Source: Beijerinckia sp. 28-YEA-48
GTDB lineage: Bacteria; Pseudomonadota; Alphaproteobacteria; Rhizobiales; Beijerinckiaceae
NCBI RefSeq assembly: GCF_900104955.1
Contig: NZ_FNSI01000001.1
Span: 4,870,001 to 4,934,000, forward strand
DNA length: 64,000 nt
Reading direction: 5' to 3'
The stretch's first letter is position 1; every line of letters begins with the position of its first letter. This document shows positions 17,496-26,800 of this stretch, in pieces. The notes under the pieces are model-generated. The model was not told the origin of the DNA, did not search any database, and was given only the letters and a program-made list of their open reading frames with translations. Made by a program: the position numbers and the translations under genes.

Positions 17496-17732
17496 TTAAC
17501 GGCAGACGCGAACCCAACCGATATAACCGGGCACCAAGCGGCAGCGCGGAATGTAAGCCATGCGGTAGCCGTAGCCACCACCATAACCCCAGCCACCACC
17601 ATGGAAGTGGTGATGATGACCCCAGCCACCACCCCAACCACCACCACCCCAGCCTTTGGCGGAGGCGCTGGTGGCGGACAAGCCGACGGTGGCGAGGGCT
17701 GCAAACGAAGCGGCGAGAATGAGCTTTTTCAT
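17496..17732 (-). CDS. small secreted Gly/His/Trp/Tyr-rich protein
   Basis: A 78-residue protein: signal peptide (1-25, ending SASAKG), a low-complexity core alternating Gly with Trp, His and Tyr (GWGGGGWGGGWGHHHHFHGG), and a C-terminal segment with two Cys (RCRLVPGYIGWVRVCR). The ATG at 17732 has TAGGAGA upstream. Similar small proteins in rhizobia are often left as hypothetical or named sulfur globule-like. The His cluster suggests metal binding and the two Cys a disulfide, both inferred. It has its own upstream region and terminator, so it is probably a separate, regulated transcript. Confidence 0.8.
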   Translation of the reverse strand: MKKLILAASFAALATVGLSATSASAKGWGGGGWGGGWGHHHHFHGGGWGYGGGYGYRMAYIPRCRLVPGYIGWVRVCR

Positions 17733-17950
17733 GACATATCTCCTAGAGTTGCGAGGGCGTGAGATATTCAAGTCCTGTGGTGATGAGGGGAGCTGCATCA
17801 GCCACGCTCGCAAGGTCTCACAGACATCGACGCATCGATGTGCAACGCCGCACAGGTCGTTCGCGTCACGAAGAAGGCGATCATCAGATCAAGTTGCCGA
17901 CACCTTTGCTGTCATCTTCATCGTGCAGCTGCATGGGTGTGATGGCGAGG

Positions 17951-18649
17951 CTATGCGTATCCTACCCAGCCTCTGAAACTCAGGCCGGCATAGAATAGAC
18001 TGACGTTTGAGAACCCCGCTTCGCGCAGCAGGGCTTCGTCTTCCTCAGGCGACAGAATGGATAGCTTGGTCGCGATCGCCTGCTTGGCGCGCTCGACGTG
18101 AGCGGGGTCGGTTCCGCTGAAGGTGACATGACGAGCGATCCATATCGACCGCTCGGGCTCGGTCTGCGGAAAACTGATGTGAGCGACGACGAATGGTGCA
18201 CGCGGCACAAGGCGACGATGGATCTGGCGCAGGGTCTCGAGGCGTTGATCGCGGGACACGAAATGCAGTGTCAGCAAGCAAGTGGCGCCATCGAACGGCC
18301 CTTGCGGCGCAGTGTCGATGTAACCTTCATGAAGGTGGATGCGCGCCGCGTGCGGTGCCACGATCTGTTTCGCCACCTGGAGCATGTCGGCCGATGGGTC
18401 CACGCCATCAAACGTCCAACCGGGATGATCGTCGGCGAGCGCCTTGAGCTCCAGGCCGCCACCCGCGCCGAGCACCAGCACCCGCCCGTGGGCGGAGATG
18501 CGCTCCGCTAAAAACATCGAAGTCATGCGGAGAAGGCCGGCGAAGCCGGGAACTTGTCTGGGCGGCCCCTCGGCATAAGCGCGTGCATGGGCCGCGTTAA
18601 AGGCCGCAGTGCTGTTGGGAGCGCTCGGCAAATCGTTATCTCTTGTCAT
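17951..18649 (-). CDS. class I SAM-dependent methyltransferase
   Basis: A 232-residue Rossmann methyltransferase with motif I VLVLGAGGGLELKAL (about residues 58-72), an acidic residue after the second strand (FDGVDPSADML) and motif post-II TCLLTLHFVSRD. It would transfer a methyl group from SAM to a small molecule; the acceptor is unknown. No Shine-Dalgarno is visible before the ATG. Instead, a perfect inverted repeat overlaps the start codon. The LysR gene on the same strand ends 31 nt upstream, so co-transcription is possible. Confidence 0.82.
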   Translation of the reverse strand: MTRDNDLPSAPNSTAAFNAAHARAYAEGPPRQVPGFAGLLRMTSMFLAERISAHGRVLVLGAGGGLELKALADDHPGWTFDGVDPSADMLQVAKQIVAPHAARIHLHEGYIDTAPQGPFDGATCLLTLHFVSRDQRLETLRQIHRRLVPRAPFVVAHISFPQTEPERSIWIARHVTFSGTDPAHVERAKQAIATKLSILSPEEDEALLREAGFSNVSLFYAGLSFRGWVGYA

Positions 18650-18669
18650 GTAACTTTTATCATTACATG
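18647..18669. promoter_or_regulatory. inverted repeat CATGTAA-N9-TTACATG over a start codon
   Basis: Perfect 7-bp arms at 18647-18653 and 18663-18669. The left arm contains the methyltransferase start codon. This geometry fits a repressor operator or a structure masking initiation; no dedicated repressor gene adjoins it except the LysR gene. Confidence 0.4.
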
Positions 18670-18680
18670 ATGCTTTAATG

Positions 18681-19613
18681 TCAACTGCCGACCGGCTGCG
18701 AAACGAGGCCCGTGGGATCGTCGATCACCGTGGCGAGGAAACGGCGCAAGGTCGGCGTCATGTCGTCGGTGCGCCAGGCGATGCCGGTTTCAAGCGTCGG
18801 TGGTTCGACCATCAGGTCGATGTAGCGCACGCCGGTGCGGGCGAGATGGCGCAATGAGGCCGGCACCAGCGCGATGCCCATGCCGGCGGAGACGAGACTG
18901 ATGATCGTCTGCATCTGAATGGCCTTCTGTACGATTGTCGCGGGCCGGCCATGGGCGGTGAAATAGCCGGTGACGAGATCGTAGAACGACGGCGCCGACT
19001 GGCGCGGAAAAATGACCAGCGGCGCGTGGACCACGGCGTCTGGCGCCAGCTGGTTGTTGGTGAGCGGCAGGCGTCCCTCGTCGATCCAGCTGTCGGGCAC
19101 GGCGGCGACCAGCGGTTCGGAGACGAGGCGATGATAGCCAAGCTGCTCCGGCAATGTGCCGTCGGCTGGCGGGATGATGAGCCCGGCATGGCCGCGGCCT
19201 TCCAGCAGAGCCGTGATCTGCACGTCGCTCGTCGCCTCGGTCAGGGCGATCTCGACATCGGGATAGAGCGACGCATAGCGGCGCACCAGGGTTGGCAGGA
19301 TGCTGTAGTCGGCGGTCGAGACGAAGGAGAGCTCAAGCCGGCCGGTTTCGCCATCGCGCAGGCGTTTGGCGATGTCGGGCAGGGCGTTCACCCCCTCAAG
19401 GGCGGCGCGCACCGGAATGAGCCATTGTTCGCCGAAGGGAGTCAGGGCCACGCTGCGCTTGGTGCGCACGAACAGGGGCGTGCCCAGCTCCCGCTCGAGC
19501 GCTTGTATGGACTGGCTGAGCGGTGGCTGGGTCATGCCGAGCCGGGCGGCGGCGCGGCCGAAATGCAGGGTTTCGGCCACGGTGGCGAACTGTCGGAGCT
19601 GGCGGACGTCCAT
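18681..19613 (-). CDS. LysR-family transcriptional regulator
   Basis: A 310-residue LysR protein with the standard N-terminal helix-turn-helix (MDVRQLRQFATVAETLHFGR; RLGMTQPPLSQSIQALE) and an effector domain. The N-terminal style resembles the CatM/BenM/IlvY-type branch. It is divergent from ilvD, with a clean palindrome in the shared promoter, so control of ilvD is likely. Confidence 0.93.
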   Translation of the reverse strand: MDVRQLRQFATVAETLHFGRAAARLGMTQPPLSQSIQALERELGTPLFVRTKRSVALTPFGEQWLIPVRAALEGVNALPDIAKRLRDGETGRLELSFVSTADYSILPTLVRRYASLYPDVEIALTEATSDVQITALLEGRGHAGLIIPPADGTLPEQLGYHRLVSEPLVAAVPDSWIDEGRLPLTNNQLAPDAVVHAPLVIFPRQSAPSFYDLVTGYFTAHGRPATIVQKAIQMQTIISLVSAGMGIALVPASLRHLARTGVRYIDLMVEPPTLETGIAWRTDDMTPTLRRFLATVIDDPTGLVSQPVGS

Positions 19614-19653
19614 AATTCAATCCAGACTGATATATTTTACGACCTTATTAGCA

Positions 19654-19670
19654 TGAAATAATATATTTCA
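19654..19670. promoter_or_regulatory. LysR-type palindrome in the LysR/ilvD intergenic region
   Basis: TGAAATA-ATA-TATTTCA, perfect 7-bp arms with a 3-nt spacer, fits the T-N11-A LysR box. A similar AT-rich half site (GATATATTTTAC) lies about 25 nt away toward the LysR gene. It is the most AT-rich spot in the neighbourhood. Confidence 0.5.
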
Positions 19671-19752
19671 CCTTGTTCCGGAAGCAGCGTAGAGAAGTTC
19701 CAAACTAACCCCACAGCTGCCCCTCAGAGGCGCGACATAGAGGCTTGGACCC

Positions 19753-21609
19753 ATGCCGGCATATCGTTCCAGAACCACCACCCATGGCCGCAACATGGCC
19801 GGCGCGCGCGGCCTGTGGCGGGCGACGGGCATGAAGGACGAGGATTTCGGCAAGCCGATCATCGCCATCTCCAACAGCTTCACCCAGTTCGTGCCCGGCC
19901 ATGTCCATCTGAAGGACCTGGGTCAGTTGGTGGCGCGCGAGGTCGAGGCCGCCGGTGGCGTCGCCAAGGAGTTCAACACGATCGCTGTCGACGACGGTAT
20001 CGCCATGGGCCACGATGGCATGCTCTATTCGCTGCCGAGCCGCGAGCTGATCGCCGACAGCGTCGAATATATGGTCAATGCCCATTGCGCCGACGCGATG
20101 GTCTGCATCTCCAATTGCGACAAGATCACGCCCGGCATGCTGATGGCGGCGATGCGGCTCAACATCCCGGTCGTCTTCGTCTCGGGTGGCCCGATGGAAG
20201 CCGGCAAGGTCGTGATGAAGGGCGAGACGCGCGCGCTCGATCTGATCGACGCCATGGTCGTCGCTGCTGATGATTCCTATACCGACGAGGAAGTGAAGAC
20301 GATCGAGCGTTCGGCCTGTCCGACCTGTGGTTCATGCTCGGGCATGTTCACCGCCAATTCGATGAACTGCCTCACCGAAGCGCTTGGGTTGTCGCTGCCG
20401 GGCAATGGCTCGACGCTCGCCACCCATGCCGATCGCGAGCGGCTGTTCCGCGAGGCCGGCCATCTGATCGTCGATCTCGCCAAGCGCTGGTACGAGCAGG
20501 ATGACGCGACGGCGCTGCCGCGCAACATCGCCAGCTTCAAGGCCTTCGAGAACGCCATGAGCCTCGACATCGCCATGGGCGGTTCGACCAATACGGTGCT
20601 GCACCTTTTGGCCGCCGCGCAGGAAGGCGGCGTCGATTTCACCATGGCCGATATCGATCGGCTGTCGCGTCGCGTGCCGTGCCTGTGCAAGGTCGCGCCG
20701 GCCAAGGCCGACGTGCATATGGAAGACGTGCATCGTGCCGGCGGCATCATGTCGATCCTGGGCGAACTGGAACGCGCCAATCTGATCGACGCGACCCTGC
20801 CGACCGTGCATGCGCCCACCATGAACGATGCATTGGCGCGCTGGGACATCGGCCGCACCAAGAGCGAGGACGTGCGCAATTTCTATAAGGCGGGGCCCGG
20901 CGGCGTGCCGACGCAGACCGCCTTCAGCCAATCAGCGCGCTGGAAAGAGCTCGATACCGATCGCGAGAACGGCGTCATCCGCTCGGCCGAACATCCGTTC
21001 AGCAAGGACGGCGGCCTCGCCGTGCTGTTCGGCAATCTGGCGCCGGAAGGCTCGATCGTGAAGACGGCCGGTGTCGATGAATCGGTCCTCACCTTCCGTG
21101 GCCCGGCGGTCGTCTACGAAAGCCAGGAAGACGCGGTGAGCGGCATTCTCACCGGCAAGGTGAAGGCCGGCGACGTGGTCGTCATCCGTTATGAAGGGCC
21201 GAAGGGCGGGCCGGGCATGCAGGAAATGCTCTATCCGACCAGCTATCTGAAATCGAAGGGCCTGGGCAAAGCCTGCGCCTTGATCACCGACGGGCGCTTC
21301 TCCGGCGGCACTTCGGGCCTGTCCATCGGCCATGTCTCGCCGGAAGCGGCCGAGGGTGGCCTGATCGGCCTGGTCGAGCAGGGCGATTCGATCCTCATCG
21401 ACATCCCCAACCGGGTGATGAAGCTCGAGGTCGACGACGCCATCCTGGCGGCGCGCCACGAGGCCATGGTCGCCAAGGGCGGCGACGCCTGGAAGCCGAT
21501 GGCCGCGCGCCCGCGCAAAGTCTCGCCGGCGCTCCGCGCCTATGCGGCGATGACCACCAACGCGGCGCGCGGCGCGGTGCGCGATGTCAGCCAGGTGGAG
21601 CGGAAATAG
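19753..21609 (+). CDS. ilvD: dihydroxy-acid dehydratase IlvD
   Basis: A 618-residue iron-sulfur dehydratase that converts 2,3-dihydroxy-isovalerate and -methylvalerate to the 2-oxo acids in branched-chain amino acid synthesis. Cluster-binding cysteines occur in [11 protein letters not shown] and [18 protein letters not shown]. The [20 protein letters not shown] segment near residue 515 is characteristic. Length is that of the long E. coli-type form. A terminator follows. Regulation by the divergent LysR is suggested by the palindrome at 19654. Confidence 0.97.
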   Translation: MPAYRSRTTTHGRNMAGARGLWRATGMKDEDFGKPIIAISNSFTQFVPGHVHLKDLGQLVAREVEAAGGVAKEFNTIAVDDGIAMGHDGMLYSLPSRELIADSVEYMVNAHCADAMVCISNCDKITPGMLMAAMRLNIPVVFVSGGPMEAGKVVMKGETRALDLIDAMVVAADDSYTDEEVKTIERSACPTCGSCSGMFTANSMNCLTEALGLSLPGNGSTLATHADRERLFREAGHLIVDLAKRWYEQDDATALPRNIASFKAFENAMSLDIAMGGSTNTVLHLLAAAQEGGVDFTMADIDRLSRRVPCLCKVAPAKADVHMEDVHRAGGIMSILGELERANLIDATLPTVHAPTMNDALARWDIGRTKSEDVRNFYKAGPGGVPTQTAFSQSARWKELDTDRENGVIRSAEHPFSKDGGLAVLFGNLAPEGSIVKTAGVDESVLTFRGPAVVYESQEDAVSGILTGKVKAGDVVVIRYEGPKGGPGMQEMLYPTSYLKSKGLGKACALITDGRFSGGTSGLSIGHVSPEAAEGGLIGLVEQGDSILIDIPNRVMKLEVDDAILAARHEAMVAKGGDAWKPMAARPRKVSPALRAYAAMTTNAARGAVRDVSQVERK

Positions 21610-21631
21610 GCTGTTGCCATCGAAGTTTTGG

Positions 21632-21662
21632 AGCCCCGCGCCTCACCGTGCGGGGCTTTTTT
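21632..21662 (+). terminator. Rho-independent terminator of ilvD
   Basis: AGCCCCGC (21632-21639) pairs with GCGGGGCT (21650-21657), followed by six T residues. It lies 22 nt after the ilvD stop. Confidence 0.85.
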
Positions 21663-21741
21663 GTGCGTGATGGCAGTCAAACGGCCATACAGCCACACCC
21701 GCCCGCGAGGACGGCCGAAAACGGCGCTAGGTAAAGAAAAA

Positions 21742-21826
21742 TGGTGCCCCTGGCCGGAATCGAACCAGCACTCCTTGCGGAACTCGATTTTGAGTCGAGC
21801 GCGTCTACCAGTTCCGCCACAGGGGC
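21742..21826 (-). tRNA. tRNA-Leu (anticodon CAA)
   Basis: An 85-nt tRNA on the minus strand with encoded CCA. Acceptor GCCCCTG pairs with CAGGGGC; the anticodon stem CTCGA/TCGAG holds the loop CTCAAAA (anticodon CAA, reads UUG); it has a class II long variable arm and the T arm GGTTCGATTCC. It is transcribed away from the tRNA-Ser gene. Confidence 0.96.
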
Positions 21827-22053
21827 CGCGCTTGGGCCTAAACCCTTGCAGCGGCGGGGATCATAGCCAGGGACGAGTCTGGGTCAACCGGCAAAATCGT
21901 GGTTTGCCAGGTTATTTTTCGGTGATTTCCCAATCGAATCCGTCGGCAGTGGGGGCAAGTGCGCCTTCCCCCGTAAATCGGCGCTACACCGCTTGTCTGC
22001 GCCCGCAGGTTCATGTTAGGTCGCCGCGACCATCGGACAGCTTGTCCGCACCC

Positions 22054-22143
22054 GGAGAGGTGGCAGAGTGGTCGAATGCACCGCACTCGAAATGCGGCAT
22101 ACGGGCAACCGTATCGGGGGTTCGAATCCCTCCCTCTCCGCCA
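22054..22143 (+). tRNA. tRNA-Ser (anticodon CGA)
   Basis: A 90-nt class II tRNA with encoded CCA. Acceptor GGAGAGG pairs with CCTCTCC; the anticodon stem CCGCA/TGCGG holds the loop CTCGAAA (anticodon CGA, reads UCG); the long variable arm is ATACGGGCAACCGTAT, followed by the T arm GGTTCGAATCC. No second copy of its 3' end, as would mark an integrated element, was seen in the window. Confidence 0.97.
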
Positions 22144-22251
22144 CTGCACCTTCGGAAAACGACCGGGGCCGGGCCTTGATCGCGTGGGCCGGCCGTTCGT
22201 CGTAATTTTGCGGACTGTCCGCCCGGAGGCGTATACGATCCGTAGGATACG

Positions 22252-23544
22252 ATGATGACCCAAACGACCTCGCCCCTCGCTGCCGCCGCCAAGCCGCTGA
22301 ACTCCCCCGCGCGGGTGCTGACGGCCAGCCTGATCGGCACGACCATCGAATTCTACGACTTCTATATCTATGCGACAGCCGCGGTGGTGGTCTTCCCGAC
22401 GCTGTTCTTCCCTGGCAGCGATGACGCCACGGCCTTGCTGGCCTCCTTTGCCACCTTCTCGATCGCCTTCTTCGCCCGCCCGTTCGGCGCCTTGGTGTTC
22501 GGCCATTTTGGCGATCGCGTCGGCCGCAAAACCACGCTGGTGGCGGCGCTGCTGACCATGGGCGTTTCGACGGTTATGATTGGCCTTCTGCCGACCTATG
22601 CCTCGGTTGGATTGCTGGCGCCGCTGTTGCTGGCGCTGTGCCGCTTCGGCCAGGGCTTTGGTCTTGGGGGCGAATGGGGCGGCGCGGTGTTGCTGGCCAC
22701 CGAGAACGCGCCGGAAGGCAAGCGCAGCTGGTACGGCATGTTCCCGCAGTTCGGCGCGCCGCTCGGCTTGTTCCTGGCCTCGGCGACGTTCTGGATCCTT
22801 CTGCATTTCATGTCGAAAGAGGATTTGCTGAACTATGGCTGGCGCATTCCGTTTGTCGTCTCGATCATTCTGATCGTTGTTGGCCTTTGGGTGCGGCTGT
22901 CGATCAGCGAGACACCGGAGTTTCAGGCAGCGATCGATCGCGCCGAGCGAGTTGCGGTGCCGGCCTTTGAGCTGCTGCGCAAACACAAGCGCAGTCTGTT
23001 CCTCGGCTCCTTCCTGGCGCTGGTGACCTTTGTACTGTTCTACCTGTCGACCGCTTATCTGTTGGCCTACAACACCAAGGTTCTGAATATGACCTTGGTC
23101 GATGCGATCGGCGTGCAGGCCTATGCCTCCGTGATTTTCGGCATCTCGACGATACTGGCTGGCAAGCTGGGCGATATTTTCGGTCGGCGCACGCTGTTGC
23201 TCGTCGGCATGCTGGCCATCGCCGCGTTTTCGTTTGCGTTCGGTCCGATGCTGTCGGGCGACGTCGAGGCCATCTACATCTTCGTCACGGTGGCGATGTT
23301 TCTGTTCGGTCTCAACTACGGCATCATCGGCGCGGTTCTCGCCGCGCCGTTCCCGCCGCAGGTGCGCTATACCGGGGCGTCGATGACCTTCAACATCGCC
23401 GGTATTCTGGGCGCGTCGCTGGCGCCCTATGCCGCGGTCTGGCTGCAGAGCCATTATGGCATCGTCTCCGTCGGCTACTATCTGCTGGTCTGCACGATCA
23501 TTTCCCTGCTGTGCCTGCTGGCCACGCGCCGCGACGAGATCTGA
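22252..23544 (+). CDS. MFS transporter, metabolite:H+ symporter (MHS) family
   Basis: A 430-residue, 12-TM carrier of the MHS group (relatives: ShiA, KgtP, ProP). The first helix has SLIGTTIEFYDFYIYATAA, typical of MHS members, and loop 2-3 has the motif GHFGDRVGRKTT. LGGEWGGAVLLATENAP is the family signature in helices 4-5. Substrates in the family are organic acids or betaines; the exact one is not readable. Two adjacent ATGs are possible starts. Confidence 0.92.
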   Translation: MMTQTTSPLAAAAKPLNSPARVLTASLIGTTIEFYDFYIYATAAVVVFPTLFFPGSDDATALLASFATFSIAFFARPFGALVFGHFGDRVGRKTTLVAALLTMGVSTVMIGLLPTYASVGLLAPLLLALCRFGQGFGLGGEWGGAVLLATENAPEGKRSWYGMFPQFGAPLGLFLASATFWILLHFMSKEDLLNYGWRIPFVVSIILIVVGLWVRLSISETPEFQAAIDRAERVAVPAFELLRKHKRSLFLGSFLALVTFVLFYLSTAYLLAYNTKVLNMTLVDAIGVQAYASVIFGISTILAGKLGDIFGRRTLLLVGMLAIAAFSFAFGPMLSGDVEAIYIFVTVAMFLFGLNYGIIGAVLAAPFPPQVRYTGASMTFNIAGILGASLAPYAAVWLQSHYGIVSVGYYLLVCTIISLLCLLATRRDEI

Positions 23545-23578
23545 CCGGGCAGGGCAGTGCTCTGAGACGCAGGCGATC

Positions 23579-24076
23579 ATGATACCGACCCTTATGACCA
23601 CGCGATTGATCCTGCGTCCCCTGCGCCCCGAGGATTGGGTCGCCTATCGCGATTTCCTGGCGTCAGAGCGCGCGCGCTATGTGGGCGGGCCATTCGCGCT
23701 CAAAATGGCTTGGGGCATATTCTGCGCCGACCACGCCCAATGGGATTTCTATGGCTGCGGCGCCCTCATGATCGAAGAGCGCAACACCAGCGCATGTCTC
23801 GGACAAGTCGGAATCAATTTCGGGCCGCTTTTCCCCGAATGGGAACTCGGTTGGCTCCTCTATTCGGGGGCGGAAGGGAAAGGCTACGCCTTTGAAGCTG
23901 CGAGCGCCCTGCGAGATTGGGCGCGACAGGAAAGACAACTGAGCACCTTGGTCAGTTACATCGATCCGCAAAATGAACGCTCGCGCAGATTGGCTGAGCG
24001 TCTTGGCGCGACGCTGGACGAGCAAGCGCCGAAACTCGATCCGATCGATCTCGTTTACCGTTACTTCAAGTCTTGA
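23579..24076 (+). CDS. GNAT family N-acetyltransferase
   Basis: A 165-residue GNAT protein of the RimJ/RimL-like group: TTRLILRPLRPEDWVAY at the N-terminus, the central strand with GQVGINFGPLFPEWELGWLL, acetyl-CoA loop EGKGYAFEAA, and SYIDPQNERSRRLAERLGA at the C-terminus. It acetylates an amino group of a small molecule or protein N-terminus; the substrate is unknown. It starts 35 nt after the MHS transporter and may be co-transcribed. Confidence 0.88.
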   Translation: MIPTLMTTRLILRPLRPEDWVAYRDFLASERARYVGGPFALKMAWGIFCADHAQWDFYGCGALMIEERNTSACLGQVGINFGPLFPEWELGWLLYSGAEGKGYAFEAASALRDWARQERQLSTLVSYIDPQNERSRRLAERLGATLDEQAPKLDPIDLVYRYFKS

Positions 24077-24086
24077 TCGCGCCGCT

Positions 24087-25631
24087 TCAGGCGGACCGGC
24101 GACCGAACCATTGCGACAGCGCCTGAGCGGCTTCGTCACGATCAGGCGTTCCTTCGCAGGCCCAGGCGATGAAGCCGTCGGGTCGCACGAGAACGGCACT
24201 CAGCCCCAGCCGCTCCTTGGCGTCGCTCGCCACATAGGCGATCCGGTCACGCCAACCACTTGCCAGCACTTGCAGCGATGAACGCGCGTCGAAGTCCAGC
24301 AATAGGCCTTTGCCTGTTCTCAGCAGACCGCCGATCTTCGTTCCGTCAGCGAGCTCGAAGTCGGGCACGCTGCGGCCCACGAGCGGATGGCTGTCGCCGA
24401 AATCATAGCGCAGGGAAACGCCCCACACGCGCTCGGCGAAATAGGTCGCGCCGTCGCGCGTGTCGATGAGATCGCGGATGATAGCCTCGAGCGCGCGCGA
24501 ACTGCGGCTCGGTCGCATGAGTGCGACTTGAGCGCGCGACCAATCAAGGACATCTGCGCCGACGCGATGACGTTCGTTCGCATAGCTGTCGAGGAGACCG
24601 ATCGGCGCGTGGCCTTTAATCGTGGCAGCGAGCTTCCAACCCAGGTTCATCGCGTCACCCAGTCCAAGATTGAGGCCTTGGCCGCCCAAGGGCGAATGGG
24701 TGTGCGCGGCATCGCCCGCGAGCAACACCCGTCCTTTCCGGTAAGCCGTCGCCTGATAGGCGCGATCCGTCCAGGTGCTGGCGAGATGGAGCGTGGTCAG
24801 CGTGACATCCGTGCAGGAGACACGGCGCAGAACCGCCTGCACATGTTCGCGCGTGATCGGCTGGGTGCGATGGAATGCGCCGCCGTCGAAATCGACCATC
24901 CCGATCGTCCCGGGCCGCGCGTAAGTGTACATGCCCGTCGGCGTGTAGTGACGGCCCAGGGGCAGCTTGTCTGGATCGCTCATCTCGACTTCGACGGAAT
25001 AGCCGGTGAATTCGGGAGCGGTGCCGACGAACTCAAAGCCGCCGGCCTTGCGCACCGTGCTGCGGCCGCCATCACATCCAACGAGCCAGCGTCCGCGAAA
25101 GGTCTCGCCGGCAGTCCGAATGCTCACATCCTCGTCCGACAGAGCGAAGCCTTCGACACCGAGGCCGCGCCTGATCTCGACGCCCATCGCGCGGGCGTGA
25201 GCAGCCAATGCGAGCTCGAGCGTTTCTATGTCGACCGCCAGGCTGGTGCTGTTCGAGCTTGGCAGACGATAGGGCCATTTCGAAGTGTCGATGTTGTCGA
25301 AGTAGAATTGGATGCCGGCGAAGTGGCCGGCCGGGCGGCGCGGCTGTTGCATCCAATGCGCGGCGGCCATGGTGCTGCCGCCCGTGGCCTCACGCGCGCG
25401 CTGTGCCGCAACGATGTCGTCCAGCAATCCGCGACGGTCGAAGGCTTCAATGGTGGGCACTGAGAGGCCGCGCATGCCGAACGGCAGTCGCTTCAAGGGG
25501 GAGTGGGGATCCTCGGCTTGCTCCAGCACCAATACGGACAGGTCCGCGAGGCGCAGCTCGCAGGCGAGAAACAAGCCGACGGGGCCGGCTCCGGCAATCA
25601 CGACATCGTAGATCACGGGTAAATTCCTCAA
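24087..25631 (-). CDS. FAD-dependent aromatic hydroxylase (PheA/TfdB-like class A monooxygenase)
   Basis: A 514-residue class A flavoprotein monooxygenase. It has the dinucleotide motif GAGPVG (about residues 14-19) and the FAD-phosphate motif AGDAAHTHSPLGGQGLN (about 296-312), the latter typical of PheA/TfdB, MhpA and polyketide hydroxylases such as PgaE. The C-terminal 100 residues fit the thioredoxin-like tail of the longer members. It uses NAD(P)H and oxygen to hydroxylate a phenolic or polyketide ring. Its ATG overlaps the stop of the TetX-like gene (ATGA), so the two form one operon, probably under the divergent TetR. Confidence 0.9.
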   Translation of the reverse strand: MRNLPVIYDVVIAGAGPVGLFLACELRLADLSVLVLEQAEDPHSPLKRLPFGMRGLSVPTIEAFDRRGLLDDIVAAQRAREATGGSTMAAAHWMQQPRRPAGHFAGIQFYFDNIDTSKWPYRLPSSNSTSLAVDIETLELALAAHARAMGVEIRRGLGVEGFALSDEDVSIRTAGETFRGRWLVGCDGGRSTVRKAGGFEFVGTAPEFTGYSVEVEMSDPDKLPLGRHYTPTGMYTYARPGTIGMVDFDGGAFHRTQPITREHVQAVLRRVSCTDVTLTTLHLASTWTDRAYQATAYRKGRVLLAGDAAHTHSPLGGQGLNLGLGDAMNLGWKLAATIKGHAPIGLLDSYANERHRVGADVLDWSRAQVALMRPSRSSRALEAIIRDLIDTRDGATYFAERVWGVSLRYDFGDSHPLVGRSVPDFELADGTKIGGLLRTGKGLLLDFDARSSLQVLASGWRDRIAYVASDAKERLGLSAVLVRPDGFIAWACEGTPDRDEAAQALSQWFGRRSA

Positions 25632-26779
25632 GCGATGGAGGCGCCTTCGTCGTGCCTCTCAAACGCACTCTTGAAGAAATCGATGAGGCTGAAGGGCGCG
25701 CGATCGTCGAGACAGAGCGCCAGGGTCTGGTGCGCCTCGGCTGCGGCCGTTTGGCTGCGCGGAAACATCGCCGCTTCATAGGCAGCAAGCGCCGCCTCGA
25801 CGTTGTCGGGGTGGGCAGCGATCGCCGCTGCGAGCTCGGCGCCGTCGAACATCGCGAGGTTCGCGCCTTCTCCGGCCGGTGGCGCCAGATGCGCGGCGTC
25901 TCCGAGAAGTGTCACGCCCGGCACGCGCTCCCATCGATGTTCGGTCGGGAGGGTATGGAGCATGCGCAAGACCGGCACGGCTTCGCCATCGGTGATCAAA
26001 GCGGTGAGCGCTGGGGCCCATCCGTCGAACTCGGCCGCGACTTTCGCCAAGCTGCTCGTGTTGTTGAAGTCGATATCGGCGAACCACGTCGCCGGTCGGT
26101 TCAGCGCGACATAAGCATGGAGAATGTTTCCAGCCTCACGATGCGCGAAAATTCCCTGTCCGGCGGCAAGCGCGAACAAGGAACCACCGCCGGCCGCAGC
26201 GGCTGCCGCGGCGTGTCGCGCATCGGCGTCGTGCAGGTAGGTCTCGACGAATGACGTGCCGATATATTCGGGCTTTGCCTGGGAGAGCAGGGGCCTGACT
26301 TTCGACCAGGCGCCATCGGCGCCGACGAGCAGGTGGCTGGTTGCGGTCGACCCATCGGCGAAGCTCAGCGCGTGTCGGCCGTCGCCAAGCACTGTCACAT
26401 CGCTCAGCTTCTTGCCCCACTGGATCGTCCTTGGCGGCAGGGAGTCCAGAAGAATGCGCCGCAGATCGCCCCGAAGAACCTCGGGCCGGCCGCCCGTGCT
26501 GTCGTCGAGTTCTTCGAAGAGCACCGCGCCGTGCCGGTCGAGCACGCGTGTGGCCTCGCCGCCTGCGTGGATGATGGCGCGGAATGCGTCGGTGAGGCCG
26601 GCCGCGGCCAGTGCGACCTGGCCATCGTGCGCGTGGATATCGAGTTGGCCGCCTTGGGTCCGGGCTTCCGCCGAAGGCTCGGCTTCGTAAATCGTCGCGG
26701 GGATGCCGTGGACATGGAGGACACGGGCCAGGACCAGGCCACCGAGGCCCGCCCCGATAATCGTCACGGGGGTCTTCAT
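25628..26779 (-). CDS. TetX-like FAD-dependent monooxygenase
   Basis: A 383-residue flavoprotein. It has GAGLGG at the N-terminus, the EARTQGGQLDIHAHDGQ region, GRPEVLRGDLRRILLDSLPP and GDAAHLAPPAGEGANLAM. These blocks line up in order with the tetracycline-inactivating monooxygenase TetX and its environmental relatives. Whether it acts on tetracyclines cannot be told; many relatives act on other polyphenols. The ATG at 26779 has AAGGAAA upstream and is preferred over a start 42 nt earlier that lies within the operator region. It is the first gene of a two-gene operon. Confidence 0.88.
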   Translation of the reverse strand: MKTPVTIIGAGLGGLVLARVLHVHGIPATIYEAEPSAEARTQGGQLDIHAHDGQVALAAAGLTDAFRAIIHAGGEATRVLDRHGAVLFEELDDSTGGRPEVLRGDLRRILLDSLPPRTIQWGKKLSDVTVLGDGRHALSFADGSTATSHLLVGADGAWSKVRPLLSQAKPEYIGTSFVETYLHDADARHAAAAAAAGGGSLFALAAGQGIFAHREAGNILHAYVALNRPATWFADIDFNNTSSLAKVAAEFDGWAPALTALITDGEAVPVLRMLHTLPTEHRWERVPGVTLLGDAAHLAPPAGEGANLAMFDGAELAAAIAAHPDNVEAALAAYEAAMFPRSQTAAAEAHQTLALCLDDRAPFSLIDFFKSAFERHDEGASIA

Positions 26780-26800
26780 CGGATTTCCTTCAACAGTGGA

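Noticed and set aside
21742-22143. tRNA-linked integration site
   Set aside because: No repeat of either tRNA 3' end and no integrase gene occur in the window.
21838-23601. 587-codon open frame on the minus strand
   Set aside because: It is the complement of a clear MHS transporter and also crosses tRNA-Ser; its Gln/Arg-rich translation is typical of antisense frames in GC-rich DNA.
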